From an uncultured Agathobacter sp. (GTDB lineage: Bacteria > Bacillota > Clostridia > Lachnospirales > Lachnospiraceae), in contig CAKRNE010000007.1 of NCBI GenBank assembly GCA_934365945.1, positions 27,407 through 91,406 of the forward strand: a stretch of 64,000 bases of DNA. Direction: 5' to 3'. Below are positions 16,506-26,570 of the stretch, one piece after another. Numbering within the stretch: the first letter of the stretch is position 1; each line of letters opens with the position of its first letter. The notes under the pieces are model-generated. The model did no database searches, was not told the DNA's origin, and worked only from the letters and a program-made list of their open reading frames with translations. A program made the translations under genes and the position numbers.

Positions 16506-18299
16506 CTACATCCTGTCAGGAGCTGAGAATCCAAGCATATCGATGCAGGCCTCAAGTATCTCCTTTGTGAGCACAAGAAGTGAAATATATGACTTCTTAA
16601 GCTCCTCATTCTCCTCGGAAAGAATCTTTGTGTCATGGTAGAAGCCGTTGAATGCATTGGCAAGCTCGTAGATGTATGCACATATCTTGTGTGGTGCAGA
16701 CTCCTCGTATGCATTTTCAATTGTAGCATTAAACTTTGCCAGAGAGAGCATAAGATTCTTCTGTCCTGCATTGACTGCCGGCATGATTGCATCATTCAGT
16801 GCGCTGATGTCGCCGCCCTTTGCCTCATACTTTGAGAGAATTGACTTGATACGCACGATGGTGTAAAGGATGTATGGTCCTGTGTTGCCCTCGAAGGATG
16901 TAAATCTGTCGATATCAAAGACATAATCCTTGCTCGCCTGATTTGACAAATCACCATACTTGACTGCTGCAAGCGCTACAGTTTTGGCTGTCTGCTTTGC
17001 CTCTGCCTCGTCAATGTTTAAATTCTCTTTTTCCTTCTGGTTTTCCTTAATCTTATTGAGCATCTCATCGTCAATTTCCTTGAGGAGATACTCAAGACGC
17101 ATTACTCCGCCGTCTCTTGTCTTGAAAGGCTTGCCGTCCTTGCCGTTCATGGTTCCAAAGCCGATATGTACAAGCTCTGTGGTGTCAGGTACGATGCCTG
17201 TCTTTCTTGCGCAGCGGAATACCTGGATAAAGTGCATTGACTGACGTGCGTCTGCCAGATAAATCACACGGTCAGGATTGTTCTCCTTCATACGCATAAC
17301 AAGTGTTGCGAGGTCTGTAGTGCTGTAAAGTGAAGCTCCGTCAGACTTTAGGATGATACATGGCGGAATCTCCTTTGCATCTGTGTCCTCCTTTACATCT
17401 ACAACCAAAGCGCCCTCACTCATATGAGCAAAGCCCTTTTCCTTCATCATTTCAACCATCTCAGGTACGTATGGCTGTGCATCCGACTCGCCCTTCCACA
17501 GTTCAAAATGAACGTTCAGATTCTCATAATTTCTCTTAAGGTCTGTTACAGAGACATTCATGATGTGTGAAAGCAGTGCCTGATAACCTCTCCTGCCTCC
17601 CTGAAGCTCCTTTGTGGCAAGAAGTGCTGCTTCCTTGAAGCTCTCATCTTCTTTTGACTTGCCACTGGCTGTCGGATAGATGTCCTCAAGCTCTGATATG
17701 GTAAACGGTGCCTCCTTCGGGTACTCTCCTGTATAGCTCTCATCAAAATAAACTAAGTCAGGCTTTCTCTCGCGAAGCTCTGTGATGATAAGTCCCATCT
17801 GAAGTCCCCAGTCACCAAGATGCACATCACCAATCACATTGTGTCCCATGAACTTTGCGATACGCTTTACGCTCTCTCCGATTACTGCTGAGCGAAGGTG
17901 TCCTACATGAAGAGGCTTTGCCACGTTTGGTCCGCCGTAATCCACTACTATAGTGAGTGGATTTTTAGCCTTCTCCAAGCCGTATCTGCCCTCATCATCC
18001 TTCATCTCGTTCATATATTTTGCCAGAAAAGCGGTATCCATTTTGATATTAAGAAATCCCGGCTTTACTGATTCTACTGACTCAAACATCTCATCTGACT
18101 CAAGGAGCGCTGCTACCTTGTCTGAGATCATAAATGGTGCACACTTATATTCTTTTGCTGCTGCCATTGCTCCGTTGCACTGGAACTCACAAAGATCCGG
18201 TCTGTTTGAAAGTGTAACCTTTCCGTACTTCTCATCATATCCAGCACTGACGAATGCCTTTGTCACTTCCTCTGATATCAAATTAATCAGTTTTTTCAT
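16506..18299 (-). CDS. argS: Arginyl-tRNA synthetase
   Basis: 597 residues. Class I synthetase: N-terminal Add-1 domain (1-110), HIGH-type motif HVGHLRSAVIG near residue 133, and a DALR anticodon-binding domain at the C-terminus. The KMSKS position appears as the variant FKTRDG, common in ArgRS. It charges tRNA-Arg. It ends in a clear terminator before the palindromic element and is divergent from the ECF transporter gene. Confidence 0.96.
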   Translation of the reverse strand: MKKLINLISEEVTKAFVSAGYDEKYGKVTLSNRPDLCEFQCNGAMAAAKEYKCAPFMISDKVAALLESDEMFESVESVKPGFLNIKMDTAFLAKYMNEMKDDEGRYGLEKAKNPLTIVVDYGGPNVAKPLHVGHLRSAVIGESVKRIAKFMGHNVIGDVHLGDWGLQMGLIITELRERKPDLVYFDESYTGEYPKEAPFTISELEDIYPTASGKSKEDESFKEAALLATKELQGGRRGYQALLSHIMNVSVTDLKRNYENLNVHFELWKGESDAQPYVPEMVEMMKEKGFAHMSEGALVVDVKEDTDAKEIPPCIILKSDGASLYSTTDLATLVMRMKENNPDRVIYLADARQSMHFIQVFRCARKTGIVPDTTELVHIGFGTMNGKDGKPFKTRDGGVMRLEYLLKEIDDEMLNKIKENQKEKENLNIDEAEAKQTAKTVALAAVKYGDLSNQASKDYVFDIDRFTSFEGNTGPYILYTIVRIKSILSKYEAKGGDISALNDAIMPAVNAGQKNLMLSLAKFNATIENAYEESAPHKICAYIYELANAFNGFYHDTKILSEENEELKKSYISLLVLTKEILEACIDMLGFSAPDRM

Positions 18300-18490
18300 T
18301 GTATTCCTCCTGATATATAGCTGTTTTGCGTCAAACAGCGAATATACTTATATTAGCACACAAATGAATTGCTTTCAATATCAACCGTCATTTTTGCCTG
18401 CGGATTAAACAGATAAGATGTAACGTAAACTTGCATTTACACCCCTAAAGGAGTATGCTTGCATATGAAAAATTAAAGGAGGTCTTATCA

Positions 18491-19033
18491 ATGAAGATAA
18501 AAACCAAACAAATAACTGTTACTGCAATTATGCTTGCAATCTGTCTTGTCAGCCAGTTCTTTAAGAACTTAAGCGTATACATCACAGGACCGGTCATCAA
18601 TGCAGCTTTAATACTTACCGTGCTCTATGCCGGAATGGCATGCGGCATTATCCTAAGCATTATCACACCTGTCACATCATTTTTCATCACAGGAAGCCCT
18701 GTTATGGCAGCTATCCCTGCGATGTTTCCATGTATCATGATAGGAAATATCATTCTCGTGGTCTGTGTGGGACTGCTTCGCAAAAAATGCGGCAAAACTG
18801 CCGGTTTTCCTGTATCAATTGCTATAGGAGCCGTACTAAAAGCCGTTTTCATGGGAATAGCCATTGCTCTTATCATTCTCCCGGCATTTCTGCCAGCTCC
18901 GATGCACAAAATGCTGCCGGTTTTACAGCTTCAGTTTTCAGTGACTCAGCTTATCACCGCTGTTATCGGAGGTGTATACGCAGTCATAATTGCAGCTGGG
19001 CTTAAGAAAACTTCTTTAGCACAGACAGACTAG
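18491..19033 (+). CDS. ECF transporter S component
   Basis: 180 residues from an ATG with AAAGGAGG 8 nt upstream; an in-frame ATG at 18455 has no site. Five to six membrane helices, with the N-terminal KQITVTAIMLAICLVSQF region typical of substrate-capture subunits of energy-coupling factor transporters. The substrate is not evident: no binding signature for biotin, thiamine, riboflavin or folate was recognised. The short leader contains two small hairpins (GTAAA/TTTAC and GTATGC/GCATAT) around 18425-18465, which could be regulatory. Convergent with sigG. Confidence 0.75.
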   Translation: MKIKTKQITVTAIMLAICLVSQFFKNLSVYITGPVINAALILTVLYAGMACGIILSIITPVTSFFITGSPVMAAIPAMFPCIMIGNIILVVCVGLLRKKCGKTAGFPVSIAIGAVLKAVFMGIAIALIILPAFLPAPMHKMLPVLQLQFSVTQLITAVIGGVYAVIIAAGLKKTSLAQTD

Positions 19034-19055
19034 ATATTTAATCTAAAAGTGACAT

Positions 19056-19835
19056 TTAAGATACCAGATATCCGTGCATATTTTTAAGCGCATTTTTCTC
19101 AAGCCTTGATACCTGTGCCTGAGAGATATTTATCTCCTCTGCCACCTCTATCTGTGTCTTGCCCTCGAAAAATCGCAGCTTTATTATCTGTCTCGCTCTG
19201 TCATCAAGCAGCTTTAATGCATCGTCGAGAACCAGATTTTTCACCCATGCTTCCTCTTTGTTTTTCTTGTCCGATATCTGATCCATCACGTAAAGCGTAT
19301 CACCACCGTCAGTATATACGGGATCAAAGAGGGAAAGCGGTGTCTGGATTGCATCAAGTGCGTATAGTATATCGTTTTCAGGAATACCGCAATCCTTTGA
19401 TATTTCTGCCAATGATGGCTCATGCACCAGCTTTCTCGATAGCTTTTCCTTTGATTTAATAGCCTGATATGCCGTATCCCTGAGCGAACGCGGAATACGG
19501 TACGCACTGTTGTCACGCAGATAGCGTCTCACTTCACCTATAATCATCGGTACAGCATAGGTGGAAAACTTAACACCTATAGTCGGATCAAAATTATCAA
19601 TTGATTTCATAAGCCCGATGCATCCTATCTGAAATAAATCATCCATATTTTCATTATGATTTGAAAACCTTCGGATTACCGAAAGCACCAGCCTTAAATT
19701 TCCACGAATGTACTTTTCTCTTGCAGCCTTATCACCCTTTTTTATTTTCTCAAACAGTTCTTCTTTTTCGTCATCCTTAAGTACCGGCAGTTTTGATGTA
19801 GTCACACCACATATATCAACCTTATATACAGACAT
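19056..19835 (-). CDS. sigG: RNA polymerase sporulation sigma factor G
   Basis: 259 residues with sigma-70 regions 2, 3 and 4. MDDLFQIGCIGLMKSIDNFD is region 2.2, followed by KFSTYAVPMIIGEVRRYLRD, and a region 4 helix-turn-helix (TQIEVAEEINISQAQVSRLE) ends the protein. The N-terminal VDICGVTTSKLPVL is characteristic of SigG rather than SigF. It directs late forespore gene expression and depends on the SpoIIIA channel also encoded here. GGAGG lies 6 nt before ATG. Confidence 0.95.
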   Translation of the reverse strand: MSVYKVDICGVTTSKLPVLKDDEKEELFEKIKKGDKAAREKYIRGNLRLVLSVIRRFSNHNENMDDLFQIGCIGLMKSIDNFDPTIGVKFSTYAVPMIIGEVRRYLRDNSAYRIPRSLRDTAYQAIKSKEKLSRKLVHEPSLAEISKDCGIPENDILYALDAIQTPLSLFDPVYTDGGDTLYVMDQISDKKNKEEAWVKNLVLDDALKLLDDRARQIIKLRFFEGKTQIEVAEEINISQAQVSRLEKNALKNMHGYLVS

Positions 19836-19915
19836 GGGAATCCTCCGGATAAATTTCTTTATCTAAAGCATTCCCATTTACAGTAATTCTATTCAATTAA
19901 TCTGCGCGTATTATT

Positions 19916-20956
19916 CTACAACACTGCCGCAATCTTTATATCCTTTTCATCCTTCAGTGCAAGCACACTGTTGTCTTCAAGCAATGTAACCGTAGGCCTT
20001 GAATACTTTTCTGTCACAAAAATTATTTTAGCCTTCTTACCGTTTGTCAACAATACATTGCTTCCGATATATGAGCTTGCAATCTTCTTTAAAAACATGC
20101 CTATATACTTCGGATGATACTTTGATATGCCTTCATACTCAAAATCGGCTATCACATCAAACGGGCACATTCCGTCACGGTAACAGCGCTTTGAGGTCAT
20201 TGCATCATAGACATCGGCTATCGTAATAATAGCTGATATATTGTCGATTTTATCGGATTTATATCCAAACGGATATCCTGACCCGTCAAACTTTTCATGA
20301 TGTAAAAGTGCCGCACGCTTTGTGCTTTCAAGAATATTGAAATCCTTAAGTATCTCATAACCATATATAGTGTGCTTCTTTATCACCTCAAACTCATCCT
20401 TTGTGAGCTTTCCCGGCTTCAATAATATCTCATCGGGTATCTTGAACTTGCCTATGTCGTGTAATAAGCCTGCCATGGAAATCTCATCCAGCTTTTCGGT
20501 ATCAAACCCTGCCCACACACCAATGAGACGTGCAATGATTGATACATTTATGGAATGCGCCATCGTAGATACATCTGTCTGCTTTAATACCTGAAGTGCA
20601 TCAAAGAGCTCATATGAAGTCTCAAACCTATCAAAAATCTCTACAGAATCCCTGATTATTGTATTCTTATCCGGGATGATATTCCTGTATAGTATATCAT
20701 TCATATATTCATGCAGGTTATCAATGGAATCACGATATTCTTCCTTAATCAGGGCATATTTTTTATCCCATTCTTCCTTTTTCTCCTCTGAGCTTCCCTC
20801 AACAAAAATCGAATCTATATTGTAAAATCCAAACTTAGCTATATCAAATGCCGATATTTCCATGTGTCTTTTCAAAATAAGCTGTCCACTTTTTGAAAAA
20901 ACATCTACCGCAGTAAACATTCCCTCTTTTAGTTCATTAACCTTTATCTCTCTCAT
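19916..20956 (-). CDS. HD-GYP domain protein, probable cyclic di-GMP phosphodiesterase
   Basis: 346 residues. The HD-GYP core spans about residues 130-300: [12 protein letters not shown] (HD), HHEKFDGSGYPFGY (the GYP loop) and IADVYDAMTSKRCYRDG. All expected metal ligands appear present. The N-terminal 120 residues resemble the DUF3391-like region that often precedes this domain. The C-terminal 40 residues may be a PilZ-like or beta-rich tail. It would hydrolyse cyclic di-GMP. It stands alone between sigG and queT. Confidence 0.85.
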   Translation of the reverse strand: MREIKVNELKEGMFTAVDVFSKSGQLILKRHMEISAFDIAKFGFYNIDSIFVEGSSEEKKEEWDKKYALIKEEYRDSIDNLHEYMNDILYRNIIPDKNTIIRDSVEIFDRFETSYELFDALQVLKQTDVSTMAHSINVSIIARLIGVWAGFDTEKLDEISMAGLLHDIGKFKIPDEILLKPGKLTKDEFEVIKKHTIYGYEILKDFNILESTKRAALLHHEKFDGSGYPFGYKSDKIDNISAIITIADVYDAMTSKRCYRDGMCPFDVIADFEYEGISKYHPKYIGMFLKKIASSYIGSNVLLTNGKKAKIIFVTEKYSRPTVTLLEDNSVLALKDEKDIKIAAVL

Positions 20957-21031
20957 AATGCTGTTTTCCCCTTGTTGTCTATTTCTTGTGCAGCAGTCAT
21001 CTGCCCAATTATATCTATACTTCCGTTTTAT

Positions 21032-21121
21032 TCATTATATCATGAAGCCTTGCTTCATGATCAACATTCGTCGTTCGCCGAATGCATAAATGCATTCTTC
21101 TCACTTGCACTCATTATATCA
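21032..21121. repeat. Small triple-hairpin element flanked by 11-bp direct repeats
   Basis: TCATTATATCA occurs at 21032-21042 and again at 21111-21121. Between them lie three short hairpins in a row: CATGAAGC-CTT-GCTTCATG, CATTCG/CGAATG and GAATGCAT/ATGCATTC. The arrangement suggests a palindromic unit with a target duplication, or a repeat-prone regulatory stretch. It is intergenic, 138 bp before queT. Confidence 0.55.
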
Positions 21122-21158
21122 CAATCTCTCCAAATATGGCACTTACTTTATGTATTTC

Positions 21159-21187
21159 TTGACATTCATAGCATTTTTTGTTAACAT
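21159..21187 (+). promoter_or_regulatory. Sigma-A promoter of queT
   Basis: TTGACA at 21159 with TAACAT at 21182 and a 17-bp spacer. Transcription would start just before the preQ1-like leader. Confidence 0.65.
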
Positions 21188-21205
21188 GTCAAGGCGAAAA
21201 TAAAT

Positions 21206-21249
21206 GCGTCAGTTCGAAACCTTCCTGACGTAAAACAAAACTAAAGGAG
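21206..21249 (+). ncRNA. preQ1-I-like riboswitch in the queT leader
   Basis: A stem GCGTCA / TGACGT closes a 14-nt loop starting GTTC. It is followed by an A-rich tail (AAAACAAAACTAAAGGAG) that can pair AACT with AGTT of the loop, forming the H-type pseudoknot of class I preQ1 riboswitches. The ribosome binding site AAAGGAG overlaps the tail, so ligand binding would hide it. The downstream gene is a queuosine-precursor transporter, which strongly supports the call. Not confirmed by covariance search. Confidence 0.65.
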
Positions 21250-21257
21250 AACTAAAT

Positions 21258-21776
21258 ATGAGAAACAAAAAAGTATTATTTGCAGTACAGGCAGCTATGA
21301 TTGCAGCACTCTACGTTGTGCTTACGTATATCACCAATCTGCTTGGTCTCGCATCAGGAACTATTCAGGTACGCTTTTCTGAGGCGCTTTGCATCCTTCC
21401 GGTTTTCACACCGGCAGCCATTCCGGGGCTTTTTATCGGATGTCTGATTTCCAATCTTATCACAGGCGGCATCATCTGGGATATCATCTTTGGAAGCATC
21501 GCTACACTGCTCGGTGCACTCGGCACATACTTCCTTCGAAAGAAGAAGTTTGTATACACCCTGCCACCGGTCATCGCCAACATGATTATCGTGCCACTCG
21601 TGCTCAGATACGGATACGGTTTTACAACTGTATACAAGGGTGTTGATATCTCTCTTGTCTTCAATGCAGTTACAGTCGGAATCGGTGAGATTATATCAAT
21701 ATGTGTACTTGGAAGCCTGTTAAAAGGAATACTTTCAAAATACAGAAATGTCATTTTCAAGCAGGACGAGGCGTAG
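21258..21776 (+). CDS. queT: Queuosine precursor ECF transporter S component QueT
   Basis: 172 residues with about five membrane helices. Family features are the N-terminal AVQAAMIAALYVVLTYI, the VRFSEALCILPVFTP motif and PGLFIGCLISNL, all characteristic of QueT. It imports preQ0/preQ1 precursors together with a shared ECF energising module, which is not in this window. A probable preQ1 riboswitch precedes it and a bidirectional terminator follows. Confidence 0.9.
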   Translation: MRNKKVLFAVQAAMIAALYVVLTYITNLLGLASGTIQVRFSEALCILPVFTPAAIPGLFIGCLISNLITGGIIWDIIFGSIATLLGALGTYFLRKKKFVYTLPPVIANMIIVPLVLRYGYGFTTVYKGVDISLVFNAVTVGIGEIISICVLGSLLKGILSKYRNVIFKQDEA

Positions 21777-21819
21777 TTACATACATAGCACTTTTAATAA
21801 GCTGCGCGTCATAAAATAA

Positions 21820-21864
21820 AAAAGCTCTGTGTCATACACTTATATGTATGCACAGAGCTTTTTG
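21820..21864. terminator. Bidirectional terminator between queT and the beta-CASP nuclease
   Basis: Stem AAAAGCTCTGTG / CACAGAGCTTTT with an 18-nt loop between convergent genes; T tracts occur on both strands. Confidence 0.85.
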
Positions 21865-21895
21865 CTTTATTACTTTGATATGCTGTGATTATATT

Positions 21896-23503
21896 CTATC
21901 TATCCCACTTATCACACAATGCATTTATCTGGTCTGCAAACTTGCTCAAATCCTTATTCGCCATTCCCTGACACTTCTGGATAACAGATACAAGTCTCTG
22001 TCCTGCTGCCACCAGACGGTCAAATATAGTCTTCTCTCTGCTCGCCATGCCATATGAAGCCTTTTTCTCCACACGCTTGCGTGAACCATCAGCCACCTTC
22101 TGATTCGTGATAAGGTCATAGGCATCACCACTGTACGGTGCCACTGCATCATAGCCTAAGGTCTCATGCACATGGTTTGCAAAGTACTCTGCTGTGGATT
22201 CCTCTCCATGAACTATAAATACATGCTCCGGCTTGTTTTTTATTGCGCCAAGCCACTCGGTAAGTTGATTTTTGTCTGCATGTCCGCTGATACCCGGCAG
22301 ATTTACTATGCTTGCCCTTACTTCTATTTCCTCACCAAAAAGCTTCACCTTTTTAGCTCCGTTCAAAAGTGCATAGCCAAGTGTGCCCGGAACCTGGTAT
22401 CCTACAAACAGAACTGTCGAATCGCTTCTCCAAAGATTGTGCTTTAAGTGATGCCTGATACGTCCGGCCTCACACATACCCGATGCAGAGATTATGACCT
22501 TTGGCTTCTTATCGAAATTAATCATCTTTGACTCATCCGATGATACTGCCACACGAAGTCCCGGAAACTTGATTGGATTGATGCCTGCCGAAATAAGCTC
22601 CATAGCCTCCTCATCAAAACAGTCCGATATATTCTCATGAAATACATTTGTTGCCTCAACAGCAAGGGGGCTGTCGATGTAAACCTCAAAATTCGGATGC
22701 TCCGGTAACAGATTCTCAGTCTTTATACGCCTGATAAAGTAGAGCATCTCCTGCGTCCTGCCCACTGAAAATGCCGGGATTACCAGATTGCCACCTCTTG
22801 TAAAGGTCGCATTGATGACCTTTGCAAGCTCCACCGCATAGTCAGGCGGCGTATCGTGCAGACGATTGCCATATGTAGATTCCATAACCACATAATCAGC
22901 ACTGTCCACATACTGCGGATCCTTGATGAGCGGCCTGTTGTGATTTCCGATATCACCTGAAAAGACAAGCTTTTTAGTCACATTCTCCTCAGTCACCCAC
23001 ATCTCAATAGATGAGGAGCCAAGCAGATGACCTGCATCCACAAATCGCACCTTAAGCCCCGGACATATCTCATACACACTGTTGTAATCACACGGTGTAA
23101 AGTGCTGCATGACATTCTGGGCATCCTCCACATTGTACATAGGAGTCACCTCAGGTCTTCCGGCTCTCCTTGCCTTTCTGTTCTTCCACTCCGCCTCAAA
23201 TTCCTGAATATGCGCAGAATCCTTCAGCATGATGTTACATAAATCTGTTGTCGCCTTTGTCGCAAAAATGGTGCCCCTGAAACCATGATTGTATATGAGC
23301 GGCAAAAGACCTGAGTGGTCAATGTGTGCGTGTGTGACAAACACATAGTCTATGAGCGAAGGATTGACCGGAATCTCCTGATTCACGTACAAATCAGCGC
23401 CCTGCTCCATTCCACAATCAATAAGTACATGTGTGTCCCCAAATGTCAGATAGTGACAGCTTCCAGTAACCTCTCTGTCAGCCCCGATAAATTCCAATAC
23501 CAT
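21896..23503 (-). CDS. Metallo-beta-lactamase/beta-CASP RNA-specific nuclease
   Basis: 535 residues. The metallo-beta-lactamase domain carries HAHIDHSGLLP (HxHxDH) near residue 58, followed by a beta-CASP domain and an RMMBL C-terminal motif (SGHADKNQL, FIVHGEE). This matches the CPSF-like RNA-processing nucleases, distinct from RNase J by length and C-terminal layout. The last 80 residues are a helical extension. It likely cleaves RNA; the exact substrate is unknown. It lies between queT (convergent) and sigE. Confidence 0.85.
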   Translation of the reverse strand: MVLEFIGADREVTGSCHYLTFGDTHVLIDCGMEQGADLYVNQEIPVNPSLIDYVFVTHAHIDHSGLLPLIYNHGFRGTIFATKATTDLCNIMLKDSAHIQEFEAEWKNRKARRAGRPEVTPMYNVEDAQNVMQHFTPCDYNSVYEICPGLKVRFVDAGHLLGSSSIEMWVTEENVTKKLVFSGDIGNHNRPLIKDPQYVDSADYVVMESTYGNRLHDTPPDYAVELAKVINATFTRGGNLVIPAFSVGRTQEMLYFIRRIKTENLLPEHPNFEVYIDSPLAVEATNVFHENISDCFDEEAMELISAGINPIKFPGLRVAVSSDESKMINFDKKPKVIISASGMCEAGRIRHHLKHNLWRSDSTVLFVGYQVPGTLGYALLNGAKKVKLFGEEIEVRASIVNLPGISGHADKNQLTEWLGAIKNKPEHVFIVHGEESTAEYFANHVHETLGYDAVAPYSGDAYDLITNQKVADGSRKRVEKKASYGMASREKTIFDRLVAAGQRLVSVIQKCQGMANKDLSKFADQINALCDKWDR

Positions 23504-23549
23504 AATACCATCTCCTATTCTGTTTTATAATAAAAATATTATATCACAC

Positions 23550-24284
23550 TTATGCCATTTTCTGTATTTCTTTCTTCAATCTTGCCATTATTTTTTTCTC
23601 AAGTCTCGATATGTATGACTGTGAAATCCCCAGAATGTCTGCCACCTCCTTCTGTGTCAGCTCCTTATTCTCCACGCGGTTTACTCCAAATCGAAGCTCT
23701 ATTATCTGCCTCTCACGCTCGTTCAATGACAACATAGCCTTTTTTAGCAGTGATATCTCAACCTCAGTCTCAAGATCCTTGTATATGACATCCTCATCCG
23801 TCCCCAGTATATCTGATAAAAGCAGCTCATTTCCGTCCCAATCAGTGTTTAGTGGCTCATCAAAGGATACCTCAAGCTTCACTCTGTTGTTGCGCCGCAG
23901 ATACATAAGAATCTCATTTTCTATGCATCTGGATGCGTATGTGGCGAGCTTTATTTTCTTCTCGGGATTGAATGTATTTATCCCCTTTATGAGGCCGATT
24001 GTACCGATTGAGATAAGGTCCTCCACGCATACTCCCGTGTTTTCAAATTTCTTTGCCAGATACACAACAAGCCGCAGATTGTGCTCTATAAGCTGCTTTT
24101 TTGCCTGTTCCTTTGACATTGCCACATTTTTATCCACCAGTGCAACCAGGCAGCATTTCTCCTCATCTGTCTCAAGCGGAGGTGGCAGCACCTCCGTCCC
24201 GCCTATGTAAAAAACCTCATTTGTTTTGTTTTTTCCAAAAATAAGATTTCTTAATTTCCTTTGAATCACTAAAAACAGCTTCAT
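23550..24284 (-). CDS. sigE: RNA polymerase sporulation sigma factor E precursor
   Basis: 244 residues. The N-terminus is a pro-sequence of about 29 residues ending in YIGG, then TEVLPPPL; SpoIIGA cleaves near this point in Bacillus. Regions 2 ([19 protein letters not shown]) and 4 ([20 protein letters not shown]) are intact. It controls early mother-cell genes such as spoIIIA. The start lies inside the end of spoIIGA (68-bp overlap), so the two are translationally linked, as the protease and its substrate. Confidence 0.95.
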   Translation of the reverse strand: MKLFLVIQRKLRNLIFGKNKTNEVFYIGGTEVLPPPLETDEEKCCLVALVDKNVAMSKEQAKKQLIEHNLRLVVYLAKKFENTGVCVEDLISIGTIGLIKGINTFNPEKKIKLATYASRCIENEILMYLRRNNRVKLEVSFDEPLNTDWDGNELLLSDILGTDEDVIYKDLETEVEISLLKKAMLSLNERERQIIELRFGVNRVENKELTQKEVADILGISQSYISRLEKKIMARLKKEIQKMA

Positions 24285-25065
24285 TTAAAATCATATCGTA
24301 TGCACTGTTTGTCAATAGATTTTCCGATGCTTTTCCAATCAGAACATTATGTAATAGCTTTTTCTTTCCTTTATTTTCCACCACCATAGTATCAAAATAG
24401 CATGCCTTAAGACATCCATTTTCATTTCCCAGGCTTTTATACGGCACATTTATGTACTCTTTATCATCACCTGTTATATCAAAAACACTTGCCTTTGCTA
24501 TATGTACAGGGACATTTTCCGGCTGTTTTTTCAATAGATTGCCTGAATCGTACAGTGCCGTTACATACACCTTCTTTTCCTTTTCCATGATAGTTACCCT
24601 GTATAGTCCCCTGCTCTCATTGCTACACTCACACCAGGATTTTAATATCATATAGGTTATCACAAAGCCTCCCGTGCATATCAGGGAAGTATCCGCTGAT
24701 AACAGGCTGTCAAGTGCATACACCACACCTCCCGACAAAACTGTGACAAAAACAGACAGCCCAAAAAGCTTAATCATCCCGATTCTTGCATCTGTCGCAA
24801 AATATACTGCTGCCGGAGCTACAACAAACAATGACAGCCACCTGTAGATACTGTAGCCTCCAAACAAAAGCAGCAGGCAAGAAACCATGCCGGATGCTGC
24901 GCCCGCCAGAATAATCCTTCTGATTCTGCCATATAAAGGTATTTTCAGCACATATGTGATACATATCATTCCCATAGAGTTTACCATAAAAGTTCTCAGG
25001 TAAAAGACATCGATATAAAATGCATAGATAATTTTCACCTCTCTTTCATTAAAAATATATACCAA
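24217..25065 (-). CDS. spoIIGA: Sigma-E processing peptidase SpoIIGA
   Basis: Up to 282 residues. Five membrane helices fill the N-terminal half, and a C-terminal aspartic-protease-like domain contains YDSGNLL (D-S-G) near residue 190. It cleaves the pro-sequence of sigma-E after forespore signalling. The start is uncertain: homologues begin near IIYAFYIDV, and a GTG at 25038 is closer to that point than the first ATG at 25065. The gene immediately precedes and overlaps sigE. Confidence 0.88.
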   Translation of the reverse strand: MVYIFNEREVKIIYAFYIDVFYLRTFMVNSMGMICITYVLKIPLYGRIRRIILAGAASGMVSCLLLLFGGYSIYRWLSLFVVAPAAVYFATDARIGMIKLFGLSVFVTVLSGGVVYALDSLLSADTSLICTGGFVITYMILKSWCECSNESRGLYRVTIMEKEKKVYVTALYDSGNLLKKQPENVPVHIAKASVFDITGDDKEYINVPYKSLGNENGCLKACYFDTMVVENKGKKKLLHNVLIGKASENLLTNSAYDMILNEAVFSDSKEIKKSYFWKKQNK

Positions 25066-25091
25066 AGCTCTACTCTGTTAAAATCACATTA

Positions 25092-25099
25092 TGTCGACA
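25092..25099. promoter_or_regulatory. Candidate Spo0A box upstream of spoIIGA
   Basis: TGTCGACA contains TGTCGA, close to the 0A-box consensus TGTCGAA, and lies 27 bp upstream of the spoIIGA ATG. In Bacillus the spoIIG operon is activated by Spo0A. A single short match, so weak. Confidence 0.35.
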
Positions 25100-25116
25100 C
25101 ACTACTATAAATGCAC

Positions 25117-25161
25117 AACAAAAAGGGCATACAGTCTGAATTAAAATCAAACTGTATGCCC
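25117..25161 (-). terminator. Terminator of ftsZ
   Basis: Perfect 10-bp stem GGGCATACAG / CTGTATGCCC with a 21-nt loop, then TTTTTG on the minus strand. It separates ftsZ from spoIIGA-sigE. Confidence 0.9.
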
Positions 25162-25192
25162 TGTATAAAACGTCTGTCAGTTCCGCGAAAAA

Positions 25193-26440
25193 CTATCTTC
25201 TGGAATTCTTAAGGAAATCAGGGATATTAATCTCTACCGGCTTAACTGTGCTTTCCGGCTGACGAGGTCTTTGTATACCTGAATATGTCTGTGGGGCTGA
25301 TGCCTGCTGGATACCTGTTGTATGAAGTCCATTAGCTGTTGTATGGAGTCCGTTTGTAACAGTATTCGGTGTAGTCATGCCGGCTCCCGGTCTTTGTCCC
25401 ATCTGGTTAGGATATGTCATATGTCCCTGCATATTGGCTGCCATACCGCCCTGAGCTGCTGCCTTTTGAGGAGTAACCATATTTGCTGATACATCCTCTA
25501 ATCCGGTGGCAATTACTGTGATAGATGCCTGATCTGTCATAGTCTCATCATACTTGGCACCGAAAATAATATTGGCATTCTCGCCCGCAAGATCCTGAAC
25601 ATAGCTTGCTGCATCATTTGCATCCATAAGAGAAATATCTCCTGAGATATTGATGATGACATGTGTGGCACCATTAATCTTTGTCTCAAGAAGAGGAGAT
25701 GCAACTGCAAGCTTAACAGCCTCTATTGCCTTGTCATCGCCCTGTGCACTACCGATACCGATATGAGCCATTCCCTTGTCCTTCATTACTGTCTGGACAT
25801 CGGCAAAGTCAAGATTGATAAGTGCAGGAAGGTTGATAAGATCAGTAATTCCCTGAACCGCCTGCTGCAATACCTCATCTGCCTTCTTAAGTGCATCCGG
25901 CATTGTTGTACGACGGTCTACAATCTCAAGAAGCTTGTCATTAGGAATGACGATAAGTGTATCGACACTCTCTTTAAGTCTGTCTATTCCTGAAACAGCG
26001 TTAATCATACGCTGCTTTGCCTCGAATTTAAAAGGCTTTGTAACAACACCAACTGTAAGAATGCCCTGGTCTTTTGCAATCTTTGCAACAACCGGAGCTG
26101 CACCGGTTCCGGTTCCGCCACCCATACCGCATGTGACGAATACCATATCAGCACCCTTAACCGCTGCCTGAAGCTCCTCTGCGCTCTCCTCAGCAGCCTT
26201 CTGGCCAATCTCAGGCTGTGCACCGGCACCGAGTCCTTTTGTGAGCTTCTCTCCAATCTGTATCAGAGTAGGGGCCTTACAAAGCTGTAATGCCTGCTTA
26301 TCAGTATTGATACCTATAAACTCTACTCCACCTATATTCTCGTCAATCATTCTGTTGACTGCATTGTTACCGGCTCCACCGACTCCGATGACAATTATCT
26401 TTGCACTGTTATCTGCCTCGTTAGTTTTAATCTCAAGCAA
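25193..26440 (-). CDS. ftsZ: Cell division protein FtsZ
   Basis: 415 residues from a TTG at 26440, chosen because AGGAGG lies 7 nt upstream; the in-frame ATG at 26461 would put the site inside the gene. Tubulin-like GTPase: [13 protein letters not shown] at the N-terminus, the GTP loop [13 protein letters not shown], and NLDFADV. A Gly/Gln/Thr-rich linker precedes the C-terminal peptide [10 protein letters not shown], which binds partner proteins. It forms the division ring. It has its own promoter and terminator, hence can be expressed apart from the upstream dcw genes. Confidence 0.97.
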   Translation of the reverse strand: MLEIKTNEADNSAKIIVIGVGGAGNNAVNRMIDENIGGVEFIGINTDKQALQLCKAPTLIQIGEKLTKGLGAGAQPEIGQKAAEESAEELQAAVKGADMVFVTCGMGGGTGTGAAPVVAKIAKDQGILTVGVVTKPFKFEAKQRMINAVSGIDRLKESVDTLIVIPNDKLLEIVDRRTTMPDALKKADEVLQQAVQGITDLINLPALINLDFADVQTVMKDKGMAHIGIGSAQGDDKAIEAVKLAVASPLLETKINGATHVIINISGDISLMDANDAASYVQDLAGENANIIFGAKYDETMTDQASITVIATGLEDVSANMVTPQKAAAQGGMAANMQGHMTYPNQMGQRPGAGMTTPNTVTNGLHTTANGLHTTGIQQASAPQTYSGIQRPRQPESTVKPVEINIPDFLKNSRR

Positions 26441-26517
26441 GGTTATTCCTCCTCTTTCCATCCAAATATTCTAAATTATATATTATAAATTCAAATATTC
26501 TGAAATCCATATACTCT

Positions 26518-26546
26518 ATAATATAATTTTTCTAGCAAATAATCAA
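26518..26546 (-). promoter_or_regulatory. Sigma-A promoter of ftsZ
   Basis: On the minus strand TTGATT (26546-26541), a 17-bp spacer and TATTAT (26523-26518), about 80 bp upstream of the TTG start. Confidence 0.75.
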
Positions 26547-26570
26547 CCATTAAATGTGATTTTTTTAATT

